64,000 bases of DNA from Saccharospirillum mangrovi (GCF_003367315.1 NZ_CP031415.1:2230001-2294000); one strand, 5' to 3'; positions 25,789 through 34,989 are shown, counted from the first letter of the stretch. The notes: generated from the sequence alone by a model not told the origin. Numbers and translations are program-made.

Positions 25789-25918
25789 AACACCATCTCC
25801 GCGGTGACAGGGCTTGGCTTTTCGAAAGGAAAGGAACGCAGACTGCTGTTAATCACGCCCAAAAAACAGACACGAAGCACAACGGCCACCCCCGCCAACA
25901 ATGGCGAGGCTGCGGTCA

Positions 25919-26090
25919 ACTTCTTTCATCCGGACTATTACCGTCGGCTCAGGCTTGGGTGAAACGGCTACCGTACCTGATCTGCTGACCCTGCTTCGTG
26001 AAAACCAAAACAGGCGCTCGTGGGCTCCGCGAATCGGGCACCCGCCCTATCGCGCTACCACCGGTGGGGACTTGCACCCCGCCCTGAAGT
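25919..26090 (-). ncRNA. FMN riboswitch (RFN element) controlling ribN
   Basis: Read on the minus strand from 26090, the sequence contains the conserved RFN blocks in order: CAGGGCGGGGTGCAAGTCCC, CACCGGTGGTA, a GCCCACGAGCGC block, GTCAGCAGATC, then GAGCCGACGGT and AGTCCGGATGAAAGAAG ending at 25919. The ribN start codon is about 130 bases further. In that gap a CCTCGCC/GGCGGGG stem (one wobble pair) and a later run of six T could form the expression platform. Confidence 0.95.
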
Positions 26091-26177
26091 TGAAAAACGC
26101 TGCGATGGTACGCCTGGCGCAGGCTGTGAACAATGCAGAAAAATGGAACAACTTGTTCAAGCGGCGTGGCGAATGAC

Positions 26178-27221
26178 TTAGACCCAGGCGACATCGCCGT
26201 GGTTATCCCAGGCCAGATCGAGTTGACCGTGGGCGTGTTCGGCGCCGTCTGCCGTAGCCTGCGTTTGCCAGGTGCCCAGGCCGTTGGCCGCCCACAGTTC
26301 GCCATCGGCCTGAGCCAGCATGGCGATGTCGCGCATCGGCTCGGCCACCACCGGCGCGTCCCCGCGCCAATGCAGCAGATGATGGCCTTTGGGCGAACTC
26401 ACGGTGACGCCACCGGGGTAGGCCACCACGCTGGCGATGTAGTTGTTCATCTGCAACCAGTGCCAGGGTTCGGCAACCAGCGGCTGCCAGCTCGGTTGTT
26501 GCCAACTGACGCGATACACCAGCGGTAAGTCGGTGCGGCCGGGGCCGTAATATTGAAGCCCGACGTAAACCCAATCGGCATCGACATCCAGATGCCGCAC
26601 CGAAAATCCCGGTCCGGGCGATGGCAATTCCGCCCGCACCCGGCCCTGAGCGTCCAGCAGAATCAAGGCACTCTTGAAGGAGGTATCGCCCTGGCGCACG
26701 CCGTTGCCGAGGCCGCCGACCGCCAATGCCGCTCCGCCATGCGGATGCGCAACAATCTGATGCGCGCCGGTTCCGGGCAGCTCAAGATCATCGATCCAGG
26801 CGTTTTGCGACGCCGACCAGACCCCCAAATGCACGCGACTGCTTTGGGCATGCCCCAGCGGCATCCAGCACAGATCGCCCTGCCAGCAACCGTGGCCGAC
26901 AAAGATGCGCTCTGGTTGCGGCGCCAGTTGCTGCTGCAAACGGCCATCGGCCGGGTCAAACAAACCGGCCCAGTCACCGGGACGACGGGCGAACACCCAG
27001 GCCCGGCGCTGCTCGGAATCGACCGCAAAGCCGTGCGCGCGTCCGGGCAATTCGGTGCGGTAACGCAGTGCGCCATCCGCATTTAATGCCGCCAGATAGT
27101 AGTGATCGTCCAAGCCGTGCGCCGTGCCCAACCAAAGCCGCTGCCGACCTTCGGCGCGCAGCCAGGGCGCCAGCGTGGTCATGCCCGCCAGCGCCAGAAA
27201 GGTACGTCGATCAATCGCCAT
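26178..27221 (-). CDS. DUF1513 family Tat-exported protein of the imelysin cluster
   Basis: A 347-residue protein with a twin-arginine signal (DRRTFLALAG, residues 4-13), so it is probably exported folded to the periplasm. The body resembles DUF1513 (PF07433) beta-propeller-like proteins. It is the last of four genes ordered imelysin, di-heme protein, imelysin, DUF1513, the arrangement of the Fur-regulated Pseudomonas PA4370-PA4373 locus. Its start overlaps the preceding imelysin-like gene by 11 bases. A role in iron handling is inferred from the cluster. Confidence 0.85.
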   Translation of the reverse strand: MAIDRRTFLALAGMTTLAPWLRAEGRQRLWLGTAHGLDDHYYLAALNADGALRYRTELPGRAHGFAVDSEQRRAWVFARRPGDWAGLFDPADGRLQQQLAPQPERIFVGHGCWQGDLCWMPLGHAQSSRVHLGVWSASQNAWIDDLELPGTGAHQIVAHPHGGAALAVGGLGNGVRQGDTSFKSALILLDAQGRVRAELPSPGPGFSVRHLDVDADWVYVGLQYYGPGRTDLPLVYRVSWQQPSWQPLVAEPWHWLQMNNYIASVVAYPGGVTVSSPKGHHLLHWRGDAPVVAEPMRDIAMLAQADGELWAANGLGTWQTQATADGAEHAHGQLDLAWDNHGDVAWV

Positions 27222-28161
27222 CTTGATTATTAAACCCGATCAGCAAGCCATAGGTTTGTGCCACGTCGTCGCTGAGCCAATGTTCGACAGCGACGTTCGC
27301 GGCCCGAATGCGTTCGCTCAACACCCAGGCGGCCTTGGCGTCGTCCACCGGCCAACCGGCCGGCAGTTCAGCCGCCAGATCGAGCAGTTGAGCGCTGAGT
27401 TCGGCGGCTTTGGCATTTTGCGAATCGTCCGGGAAGGCGCCGGTTAAACGCTGCATGCGCTGCGCCAGATCGACCATGCCGCCGGCCACCCAGGTCAACG
27501 ACTGGCCGGTTTGTGAGACGTCACCCATAAAGGGGCGATAACGGCCATCGGCGGCCGGGATGACTTCACGCAAGCGCTGATTCAGGCGGCTGGCCTGGGC
27601 GTACAAATCGTTCGCGGCGAGCGCCAGGGCGCGGTCGGCTGGCGTTAACGTCAGCGGTAATTCGGCGGCAATTTGCGTTAAATAACCTTGATACATTTCG
27701 GCCCAATCGCTCAGCAACACGCAGTCGGGTTGCGCCTGCGCCAGCATCCAGTCCAACCCTTGAATGCCGTGCCCGGCCAATTGCAGCGATTGGTAAGTGC
27801 CGGCGTCACGTTCCTGTTGATGCGTCTGCATCTGGCGCGCAACGATGCCGCGACTGTCCGGCCAGAACGCGATGCGGTAACCCAGACCCAGTTCATCGAC
27901 CACCGCCGCGCCCTGGCTGGCGACCACGCCCCACTGCGTCACCAAGGCTTGCCACGCCGGTTGCAACGCCGCGCGCTGGCTGCCATTCAATCGCTCATCC
28001 TGAGCATTGGCGCACTGTTGTTGAATCTGCGTTGCCATCTCCACGCCGGCCTGTTGCCAATCGACAATGGCCTGACTCTGCGCCGCTTCCCAATCGTCTA
28101 ACCAGGCGGCCTGCGCAGAACCCAACAGCATCGCCAGCCACATCACACTCTGATACCGCAT
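27211..28161 (-). CDS. Imelysin-like periplasmic protein (second copy)
   Basis: A 316-residue exported protein with a signal peptide (residues 1-18) and the all-helical imelysin (PF09375) fold. At the position where imelysins carry GxHxxE this protein reads GIQGLDW, so the His and Glu thought to bind metal are replaced. It is therefore a divergent paralogue of the imelysin encoded at the head of the cluster. It lies between the di-heme protein and the DUF1513 gene and overlaps the latter. Confidence 0.85.
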   Translation of the reverse strand: MRYQSVMWLAMLLGSAQAAWLDDWEAAQSQAIVDWQQAGVEMATQIQQQCANAQDERLNGSQRAALQPAWQALVTQWGVVASQGAAVVDELGLGYRIAFWPDSRGIVARQMQTHQQERDAGTYQSLQLAGHGIQGLDWMLAQAQPDCVLLSDWAEMYQGYLTQIAAELPLTLTPADRALALAANDLYAQASRLNQRLREVIPAADGRYRPFMGDVSQTGQSLTWVAGGMVDLAQRMQRLTGAFPDDSQNAKAAELSAQLLDLAAELPAGWPVDDAKAAWVLSERIRAANVAVEHWLSDDVAQTYGLLIGFNNQDGD

Positions 28162-28193
28162 GCTTCTTAACTCCGATAACGATGATTAACGCT

Positions 28194-28231
28194 TAACAAC
28201 GACTAACAACTACTTAACAACTCCTAACAAC
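28194..28231 (-). repeat. Four phased TAACAAC repeats in the di-heme/imelysin gap
   Basis: TAACAAC occurs at 28194, 28204, 28215 and 28225, at 10-11-10 base steps. On the mRNA this is four GTTGTTA units directly after the di-heme protein's stop codon, ahead of the imelysin start at 28161. Confidence 0.6.
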
Positions 28232-29640
28232 TACAACGAATTCACAAATTCAATCAGCGCCGCGCGATCCGACTCCGATAAGCCCTCAAACGCCAGCCGG
28301 CTGGATTCAGCTTCACCGCCGTGCCACAGAATCGCTTCAAACACCGACTGGGCACGGCCGTCGTGCAACAACTGTTGATGGCCGTTCACCGTCGGCACCA
28401 GGCCAATGCCCCACAGCGGCGGCGTACGCCATTCAGAGCCGTCGGCCAAAAACTCAGGACGATGGTCTGCCAGGCCCGGCCCCATGTCGTGCAGCAGCAA
28501 ATCGGTGAACGGATGGAAGGTCTGGTTCGATAACGCCGGACGGTTCGGCAAGGCAGGCGTCGTCATGGTCGGGCGATGGCAGCCGGCGCAGCCGCTGTCG
28601 GCAAACAGTTGTTCGCCACGCTGGACTTCAGGCCGGTTGTGGCCGCGTTGTGCCGGCACACCGAGATGAGCGGAATAGAAGGTCACCGCATCGAGCAATT
28701 CGGTGCGCACTTCCGGGTCGCCGCCGTTTGGCATCTGTGCACAGACCGGCTGTTTCGGCGTGCAATTTTCATCGCGGAACAGTTCCGTGGTCAGTCCCAA
28801 ATCGCCGTTAAAAGCGGCTGAATTTTGCTGGCGCAAGCTAGGCTGCCCGGCTTTCCAGCCAAAGCGACCTAAATCGGTGTCGTTGGTTTGCACGTTCCAG
28901 ACTTGGTTGGCGCGACCGGAAATGCCGTCGCCGTTGGCATCGTCCGGATCGGCCCAGGCGAGAATGTCCGTCTCGGGCACCGCTTCGAGCAGGCCCAGGC
29001 CGATCATCGCCGGTGCCAAGCGTACCGAGGTCATCACCTGCGGGTGCATGTCGCCCTGGCTCAGTTGCGAAAACACCGCTTCGGGCTGACGCAATTCAAC
29101 GACGCTGCCGTCGACCAGTTGATGCGATACGTCATTAAAACGAATGCGCACCCGACCTTCGGGTTGAGTGCCGGGAATGCTGGCGTCCTGAAATTGGCCG
29201 CCGTAAGTCGGCTCAGGCACAGCGCCGTTCTGGCGCAAAAATTCGGGGGTAACAGACGCGTCCGCTGGAATGCTCAGCCGCACCAGCATGGAGACGGCGT
29301 TGTCGGCGTCGCCGTCGGGCAAATGGCCGCGGCCGTCTTTGATATGGCAACTCTGGCAGGCGTTGGTGTTGAACAACGGCCCCAATCCATCACGCGCGGT
29401 GGTGGTTGCCGGCGCAGGAATCCACGGATTGCGAAAGAAAGAATTGCCGACGGAAAAGTCCAGCCGCTGCTCGAACGAGAGGTTCGCGGCGGGTAACGAA
29501 AAGGCGTTGACGCTGGTGTCGTAATGGCTGGTGTCGCCGCCACTGAGCGGCAAATCAGCCAACGCCGGCAATGCTGACAGAACAAAAACAAGCAGGCCGC
29601 CCAACCGAAAACGGCGGCGGCCAGTGGTCACAAGGTTCAT
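28231..29640 (-). CDS. Di-heme oxidoreductase family protein (DUF1111)
   Basis: A 469-residue exported c-type cytochrome with a signal peptide (cleavage near residue 28). Heme attachment sites are CQSCH at residues 95-99 and CAGCH at about residue 346, a spacing typical of the DUF1111 (PF06537) 'thiol oxidoreductase-like' family, distantly related to di-heme peroxidases. It sits between two imelysin genes in a Fur-box-associated cluster, so periplasmic iron redox chemistry during uptake is the likely job. It may form a complex with the imelysins. Confidence 0.88.
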   Translation of the reverse strand: MNLVTTGRRRFRLGGLLVFVLSALPALADLPLSGGDTSHYDTSVNAFSLPAANLSFEQRLDFSVGNSFFRNPWIPAPATTTARDGLGPLFNTNACQSCHIKDGRGHLPDGDADNAVSMLVRLSIPADASVTPEFLRQNGAVPEPTYGGQFQDASIPGTQPEGRVRIRFNDVSHQLVDGSVVELRQPEAVFSQLSQGDMHPQVMTSVRLAPAMIGLGLLEAVPETDILAWADPDDANGDGISGRANQVWNVQTNDTDLGRFGWKAGQPSLRQQNSAAFNGDLGLTTELFRDENCTPKQPVCAQMPNGGDPEVRTELLDAVTFYSAHLGVPAQRGHNRPEVQRGEQLFADSGCAGCHRPTMTTPALPNRPALSNQTFHPFTDLLLHDMGPGLADHRPEFLADGSEWRTPPLWGIGLVPTVNGHQQLLHDGRAQSVFEAILWHGGEAESSRLAFEGLSESDRAALIEFVNSL

Positions 29641-29693
29641 GCGATCTCACTTCAAATGGTCAGGGGGCTGGATCGCCCAGCCCCAGACAAAAC

Positions 29694-30932
29694 TCAGAAT
29701 TCGTGATCGGCATTATCCGGATTGAGACGATCGATATCCATCGCCAGCGCCACTTCTTCGATGATGCGCGCTTCGGCAACCAAGGCATCGATGGCGGCCT
29801 GAACCAGTGCGTGGCCTTCGCTGTTGTCCATATCGATCAGTTGATCGAAGTGAACGTTGTCTTTCTCTGCCGAGTCCACGATGTCAGTCAGAGCGGCATC
29901 GACGTTGGCAAAGGCCGCGTCGGCACGGTCGGCCAGTTCCGGATCGTTGGCGCGCAGGTAGTCGCGAATGGAATCGCTATGCTTACGACCGAACTCACCG
30001 CGATAAACGTTGCGGATGCCGCGAGCGTTGTAGAAATGCGAGTTGTGAGTGTTGTCGGAGAAGCAGTCGTGTTCGTCTTCGGTGGAAAACGCCGACAGCG
30101 CCACTTTCATGCGCTCGCCCGCCAGTTCACCCAACGCCAGGCTGCCCATGCCGTAGAAAACACGACGCAGCGCGTTGTCAGTCGGCTCGCTCAGCAAGGT
30201 TGCGCGGTAGTTGTCAGCCTGGTCTTCGGACCATTGATCGACCATGTATTCCAGATCGGAAATCAGCAGATCCACAGCCGCTTCCAGATAGGCGACGCGG
30301 CGATCGCAATGGCCGTTGGTGCAGTCGTCACCGACCAGATAATCGGTGTACGGACGCTCACCAGCACCGGCGGCAGTGCCGTGCAGATCCTGGCCCCAGA
30401 GCAAGAATTCAATGGCGTGGTAGCCGGTCGCCACGTTGGCCTCGGAACCGCCCAGTTCGTTCAGTGACGCCAACAGGTCGGGCGTCAGCTCGTTCACATC
30501 GATGAGTTCGGAACCCACCTGAACGCTGCTGGCTGCGATCAGGTTGGCGGTGGCGCCGGGGTTGCCCAGTTCGTGCACGTAGCTGGCGTCGACGTAATCG
30601 ATCAGACCTTCATCCAGCGGCCAGGCGTTGAGCTGGCCTTCCCAGTCGTCTACCACCGGGTTACCGAAACGAAACACTTCGGACTGCTGGTAGTCTTCGC
30701 GCGCTTCAATCCAGGCGTCGCGGGCGGCGTTCAGTCGGCGGGCCGACGGCTTGTCCAGAAAACGATCGATGGAACGTTCCAGGTCTTGGGCTGAATCCAG
30801 AGAGGCCTGGTAGGTCGCCAGGGCCACATCGGCGTATTGCGCCACGATGTCTTCCTTGCTGGGAGCGGCTGCCTGGGCGACGCCAATAACCAGTGTACAG
30901 ACCGCCACCGGGGCGATGAGCGAGCGATGCAT
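29694..30932 (-). CDS. Imelysin family iron-regulated protein (IrpA/IcmP-like)
   Basis: A 412-residue exported protein with a signal peptide ending in AQA. It has two imelysin (PF09375) repeats and an intact GxHxxE motif in GYHAIEFLLWGQDL near residue 185. The frame is open to 31112, but the ATG at 30932 is preceded by AGGAG and the signal peptide. A Fur-box-like element lies about 120 bases upstream. It heads the four-gene iron cluster. Relatives are called insulin-cleaving metalloprotease or iron-regulated protein A, and their physiological function is probably iron acquisition. Confidence 0.9.
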   Translation of the reverse strand: MHRSLIAPVAVCTLVIGVAQAAAPSKEDIVAQYADVALATYQASLDSAQDLERSIDRFLDKPSARRLNAARDAWIEAREDYQQSEVFRFGNPVVDDWEGQLNAWPLDEGLIDYVDASYVHELGNPGATANLIAASSVQVGSELIDVNELTPDLLASLNELGGSEANVATGYHAIEFLLWGQDLHGTAAGAGERPYTDYLVGDDCTNGHCDRRVAYLEAAVDLLISDLEYMVDQWSEDQADNYRATLLSEPTDNALRRVFYGMGSLALGELAGERMKVALSAFSTEDEHDCFSDNTHNSHFYNARGIRNVYRGEFGRKHSDSIRDYLRANDPELADRADAAFANVDAALTDIVDSAEKDNVHFDQLIDMDNSEGHALVQAAIDALVAEARIIEEVALAMDIDRLNPDNADHEF

Positions 30933-31048
30933 GGATAACTCCTTTTTTAAAAACGGTTTTTTTAATACGTCGTTTGGAATGCTGTGCTTTGAAAACGCGA
31001 CCCAGCCAAAGATAAAAATAACAACTGATCGCATAACGGAGTACGGAT

Positions 31049-31067
31049 GATAATGACTTGCATTTAT
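31049..31067 (-). promoter_or_regulatory. Fur-box-like site upstream of the imelysin cluster
   Basis: GATAATGACTTGCATTTAT matches the 19-base Fur consensus at 12 positions, including the whole left half GATAATGA and CATT in the right half. It lies about 120 bases upstream of the first imelysin gene and 80 bases before the divergent oxidoreductase. Confidence 0.65.
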
Positions 31068-31147
31068 AGATACAAGTCGAGGTGGTTGGCGAGCCACTCC
31101 GGGTTGCGGCACACTGCGCCCTTCTTTTTACCGCCGAGGATTTTTCG

Positions 31148-32212
31148 ATGCCCAGCGCGCCCATTCGTACCGGCCTGATTGGCTATGGCTTGTCCGGCCG
31201 TGTGTTTCACGCCCCCTTTATCGAAGCGCTGGACGCTTTTTCACTGAGCGCCGTTGCCAGCCGGCAAGCGGACGTGGTGCAGGCGCGCTATCCGCAAACG
31301 CAGGTTGTCGCCGACGCCGAGGCGCTGATTCAATCCAGCGACATCGACCTGATCGTCATCACCGCGCCCAACGAGCTGCATTTCCCGCTGGCAAAGGCCG
31401 CGCTTGAGGCGGGCAAACACGTGCTGTTGGAAAAGCCAGCGGTAACCCGACTGACGCAGATGGAAACCCTGGCGGCGCTGGCAGAACAACAAGAACGCAC
31501 GCTGTGCGTGTATCAGAACCGCCGCTTTGACGGCGACTTTCTACACTTAAAAACGCTGTGCGATGGCGGCGAGTTGGGTGCGCTGAAACATCTGGATTCG
31601 CGTTTCGATCGTTTTCGCCCGCAGCCACAGGCGCGCTGGCGCGAACAGCCGGGCGAAGGCAGCGGTATTTTTTGGGATTTGGGGCCGCATCTGATCGACC
31701 AGGCCTTGCACCTGCTCGGCGCGCCCGAGGCTTTAACCGCGCAACTGCGCACGCTGCGAAACGGTGGTCAAACCACCGACTGGTTTGAACTGCAACTGCA
31801 TTACGCCGAGCGCGAAGTCGTACTCGGCTCAACGCCGTTTGAAGCCGGCGCCATGCGTCGCTTTAACGCACGTTTCGACGGCGGTGGCTGGCAATGTTGG
31901 GGTCTGGATCCGCAAGAAGATGCACTGCGTGCCGATCAGCGCCCGGACGAGGCGGCTTACCCGAACCTGGGCACGCCACAAAGCGTACATATCAGCACCG
32001 CCGAAGGGCAGCGCGAGGCCGCACCGCAGCCGGGCGACTATCGCCACTTTTATCGACAACTGGCGGCGGCCATTCACGGCGCAGGCGCTGCTCCGGTCAG
32101 TCTCGACGACGCTTGCGCCCTGCTCTACACACTGGATCGGGCGGAAGAATCCGCACGTTTGGGTCAGCGTTTGGCGTGGCAGTACCGCCGACCGGCGTCC
32201 GCCGAACGTTAA
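31148..32212 (+). CDS. Gfo/Idh/MocA family NAD(P)-dependent oxidoreductase
   Basis: A 354-residue soluble dehydrogenase with an N-terminal Rossmann domain (GLIGYGLSGRVFHAPF, residues 8-23) and the EKPAV motif near residue 98 that carries the conserved catalytic Lys. The C-terminal substrate domain begins near residue 125. The family includes sugar and scyllo-inositol dehydrogenases such as YdgJ. The ATG at 31148 is preceded by GAGGA. It is divergent from the iron cluster and overlaps the convergent SBP gene by four bases. Confidence 0.9.
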   Translation: MPSAPIRTGLIGYGLSGRVFHAPFIEALDAFSLSAVASRQADVVQARYPQTQVVADAEALIQSSDIDLIVITAPNELHFPLAKAALEAGKHVLLEKPAVTRLTQMETLAALAEQQERTLCVYQNRRFDGDFLHLKTLCDGGELGALKHLDSRFDRFRPQPQARWREQPGEGSGIFWDLGPHLIDQALHLLGAPEALTAQLRTLRNGGQTTDWFELQLHYAEREVVLGSTPFEAGAMRRFNARFDGGGWQCWGLDPQEDALRADQRPDEAAYPNLGTPQSVHISTAEGQREAAPQPGDYRHFYRQLAAAIHGAGAAPVSLDDACALLYTLDRAEESARLGQRLAWQYRRPASAER

Positions 32213-33024
32213 TCCGCCTGCGACTGGCTGCGTTGCCAGTCGCTCAAGCCTTGCGCCAAGGCGTGTTGAGCGCTGCCGTCGACCAGCATATCGGTCAGGA
32301 TTTGCGACAACCGACCGCGCAATTCCCCGTTGTTGCAGGGCGAGCGGTGCGACAGCGTCAGATACAACAACTCCTGGCTGATCGGCGGTTCCAGCGAACG
32401 CAGTTGATCGCCCAGGCCCAACCGTTTGGCGTAGGCCTCGGCTGGAAACTCTTCGTACAACAGATAATCGACGCGCCCCTGTGCCAGCATGCGCATGGCC
32501 TGATCGAGCGAAGCGACTGAATCGAGGGTGAGGTGATCGTTGGCGTAGCGGTCAAATTCCTGACCAAAGCTGTTGTTGATCAGCGTGATGCCTTGCCAAT
32601 TGGCGAGGTCTTCCCATTTTTGATACGCCAAAGGTTGGTCCTGACGGGTCCACACCAGACTGCGGGTGGTGAAAAAGGCCGGATACAGGTAATCCATGTA
32701 TTCCAGCCGTTGCCGGGTTAAGAAGGCACCGGCGATCAAATCCACCCGGCCAGCGCGTACTTCTTCTTGCGCCCGGGACCAGGAACCGGTGTAAACGACG
32801 TCGATCGGAATGCCGAGCCGCCGGCTGATTTCGTCCAGCAACAGTTGGTTGGCACCAACCAGGACCGGGCTGTTCGGTTCGGGGCGCCACAGGTACGGCG
32901 GGTAATCCGGATTGCCGGTCGCGACCAGATGTTCGCAACCAAGACCATTCGATTCGGCGCGCAAGGTGGCACCAAGCAACACCAGGCCGACCAGGCAAAA
33001 CCAACGTCCCAATACTGGCTTCAT
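32209..33024 (-). CDS. Periplasmic substrate-binding protein, family 3 (orphan)
   Basis: A 271-residue exported protein (signal peptide cleaved near residue 23, ATLRA) with the SBP_bac_3 (PF00497) fold: NPDYPPYLWRPE at the mature start, LLLDEISRRLGIPIDVV, and GRVDLIAGAFLTRQR. The family binds polar amino acids or opines for ABC uptake, or acts as a sensor input. No permease or ATPase gene adjoins it, so it is an orphan that may serve a transporter encoded elsewhere. The closing residues of the gene overlap the convergent oxidoreductase. Confidence 0.85.
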   Translation of the reverse strand: MKPVLGRWFCLVGLVLLGATLRAESNGLGCEHLVATGNPDYPPYLWRPEPNSPVLVGANQLLLDEISRRLGIPIDVVYTGSWSRAQEEVRAGRVDLIAGAFLTRQRLEYMDYLYPAFFTTRSLVWTRQDQPLAYQKWEDLANWQGITLINNSFGQEFDRYANDHLTLDSVASLDQAMRMLAQGRVDYLLYEEFPAEAYAKRLGLGDQLRSLEPPISQELLYLTLSHRSPCNNGELRGRLSQILTDMLVDGSAQHALAQGLSDWQRSQSQAD

Positions 33025-33087
33025 GGGGAACTCCGATTAGGAAAGTGCGGAGACTTTCCGTGTCTCGACAGAACCACCAATAAACAA

Positions 33088-33109
33088 CGACGCCGTATTC
33101 ACGGCGTCG
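33088..33109. terminator. Hairpin between the SBP and GH1 genes
   Basis: CGACGCCGT (33088-33096) and ACGGCGTCG (33101-33109) form a perfect 9-bp stem with an ATTC loop, downstream of GH1 on the minus strand. The following T-tract is weak (TTGTTTATT), so it is a possible rather than certain terminator. Confidence 0.5.
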
Positions 33110-33180
33110 CACTATTTACTAGATAGCCATACTAGAAGCGCTCTGGGACAAGCACAATCCCGCCTTTCGTCCTGTACAAC

Positions 33181-34518
33181 TCAGCGACGCTGCGCCAGCC
33201 AATCGGTAAAGACCGCTGAACTGCGTTTGGGTGTGCGCACCAGCGAATCGTAATCGACGTGCACGATGCCAAACCGCTGGCTGTAACCTTCGGCCCACTC
33301 GAAGTTGTCCATCAGGCTCCAGGCAAAATAGCCACGCACATCAACGCCCTGTTCGATGGCGTTGTGCACCGCGTTGAGATGCTGGTCGTAATAGCCGACG
33401 CGCATCTGATCGTCCACCACACCATCGACCACCGGGGTGTTGTCGGCCGCGCCGTTTTCGCTGATGTAGATCGGCGGCAGATTGTCGTAACGCGCCTTGA
33501 AGCCAGTCATCAGATCGGTCAACGCCTGCGGGTAGATTTCCCAACCGATGTCGGTTTTCGGCGCATCCTGCGGGATGGACTCGTAATCGCTGTGTTCACC
33601 GGCTTTGACCACGGCACGGGTATAGAAGTTGATGCCGAGGAAATCGATCGGCCGCGCCAGAATCTCCATATCGCCCGGGTACACCGTCGGCATCCATTCC
33701 GGGTGACGCTCGCGCACCGCCAACGGGTATTCGCCGGTCAGCAACGGCTGCAAATACCAGTGGCTGTTTTCTTCATCGGAATAATCGGCCGCTGCGCGAT
33801 CTTCAGCGCTGTCGGTGGCCGGATAGGCCGGCGTGAAATTCAACACGATGCCGTGGTCGGCTTTCGGCGCATTGGCGCGCATCGCCGGCAACGCCAGACC
33901 GTGGCCGAGCAACAGATGATGCGCCGCCTGGAAACCCAGACGATCGTCTTTCAGACCCGGCGCATGAATGCCCAAACGATAGCTGAGGAAACCGGCGCAC
34001 CAGGGTTCGTTCAAGGTCGCGTAACTTTCCACCCGGTCGCCCAAAACGCGGGTGATCTGATCGGCGTAATCGGCAAAACGGTATGCGGTATCGCGATTTA
34101 CCCAGCCGCCACGGTCGCCCAGATATTGCGGCAAATCCCAGTGATACAGCGTTGCCACCGGACGAATGCCGCGCTCCAGCATGCCGTCCACCAGCCGATC
34201 GTAAAAATCGAAACCGGCCTGATTCCAAACCCCCGGTTGCGGCTCGATGCGCGGCCAGGCGATGGAGAAACGATAGGCGTCGAAACCCAGCTTGCGAATC
34301 ATGTCCAGATCTTGCGGCCAGCGGTGGTAATGGTCGCAGGCGACATCGCCGTTATCGCCACCCAACACCTTGCCCGGCGTCGCGCAAAAACGATCCCAGA
34401 TGCTTTCGGTACGGCCGTCTTCGTATGCCGCGCCTTCAATCTGGAACGACGCCGTGGCGACACCGAACAGAAAATCCTTGCGCGCCAAACGCGAATCGGC
34501 CGGTAAATTAAAACTCAT
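33181..34518 (-). CDS. GH1 beta-glucosidase
   Basis: A 445-residue cytoplasmic glycoside hydrolase of family 1 that splits terminal beta-glucosyl (or related) residues. The acid/base is Glu171 in TLNEPWC and the nucleophile is Glu354 in YISENGAAD. The N-terminal FLFGVATASFQIEG is the family signature. No signal peptide is present. The upstream-open frame reaches 34599, but the ATG at 34518 follows GGAG. It is divergent from the GH9-like gene, with a LacI-type operator between them, so the two are likely regulated together by the LacI gene downstream of GH9. Confidence 0.95.
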   Translation of the reverse strand: MSFNLPADSRLARKDFLFGVATASFQIEGAAYEDGRTESIWDRFCATPGKVLGGDNGDVACDHYHRWPQDLDMIRKLGFDAYRFSIAWPRIEPQPGVWNQAGFDFYDRLVDGMLERGIRPVATLYHWDLPQYLGDRGGWVNRDTAYRFADYADQITRVLGDRVESYATLNEPWCAGFLSYRLGIHAPGLKDDRLGFQAAHHLLLGHGLALPAMRANAPKADHGIVLNFTPAYPATDSAEDRAAADYSDEENSHWYLQPLLTGEYPLAVRERHPEWMPTVYPGDMEILARPIDFLGINFYTRAVVKAGEHSDYESIPQDAPKTDIGWEIYPQALTDLMTGFKARYDNLPPIYISENGAADNTPVVDGVVDDQMRVGYYDQHLNAVHNAIEQGVDVRGYFAWSLMDNFEWAEGYSQRFGIVHVDYDSLVRTPKRSSAVFTDWLAQRR

Positions 34519-34989
34519 ACAGTTCTCCAACTTTAGGGGCCTCACGGCCCGAACATCATCAAGGTCAGTTAATGCCTGGCTGCACCAATGTGCAGGCACT
34601 CTCTCGTTTGTCGACCGGCGCGCCGGTAGATCGACATTCGCAGCGATATCGAACCCGAGCGCTGGCTGAGTGTCGGTCTATGGAACGCGCCGATGACTAG
34701 GCAATCCGGAATCAGGGTTAGCGGCTGCATTATGGAACACCTCAACCGCGCCAATTCATCGTGTCGTGCAGTCGCTGATGGGTGTTCGCAATGGTTCTTA
34801 TTGTGTCCTCTGGCCGGGTTGGACAGAGTTACTGTAACCGTTTACAGTTACCCTAAATTCGGTCCTCTGAGGTGTCAAGCCTGACGACGGACCGAACGCT
34901 CGCGCCACAACAACAATGATCAGGATTTCAGATGCGTTGCTCCATTCCAGTCTGGCCGTCCCTGTCGCCGTGATGCCGAGGTTTTCTGC
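34519..34989. promoter_or_regulatory. Divergent control region of the GH1 and GH9-like genes with LacI-type operator
   Basis: This 471-base spacer has no credible gene. It carries TGTAACCGTTTACA at 34833-34846, a near-perfect palindrome with the central CG typical of LacI/GalR-family operators. The operator is 143 bases before the GH9-like start and over 300 bases before GH1. A GGCGCGCC-containing GC-rich inverted repeat lies near 34617-34630. Confidence 0.6.

Noticed and set aside
28194-28231. TAACAAC repeats as a CRISPR-like array
   Set aside because: Units are 7 bases with 3-4 base gaps, far too short for CRISPR repeats and spacers, and no cas gene is present.
32209-33024. Orphan SBP as part of the GH1/GH9 sugar locus
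   Set aside because: It matches family-3 amino-acid-type binding proteins, not sugar ones, and is separated from GH1 by a hairpin.
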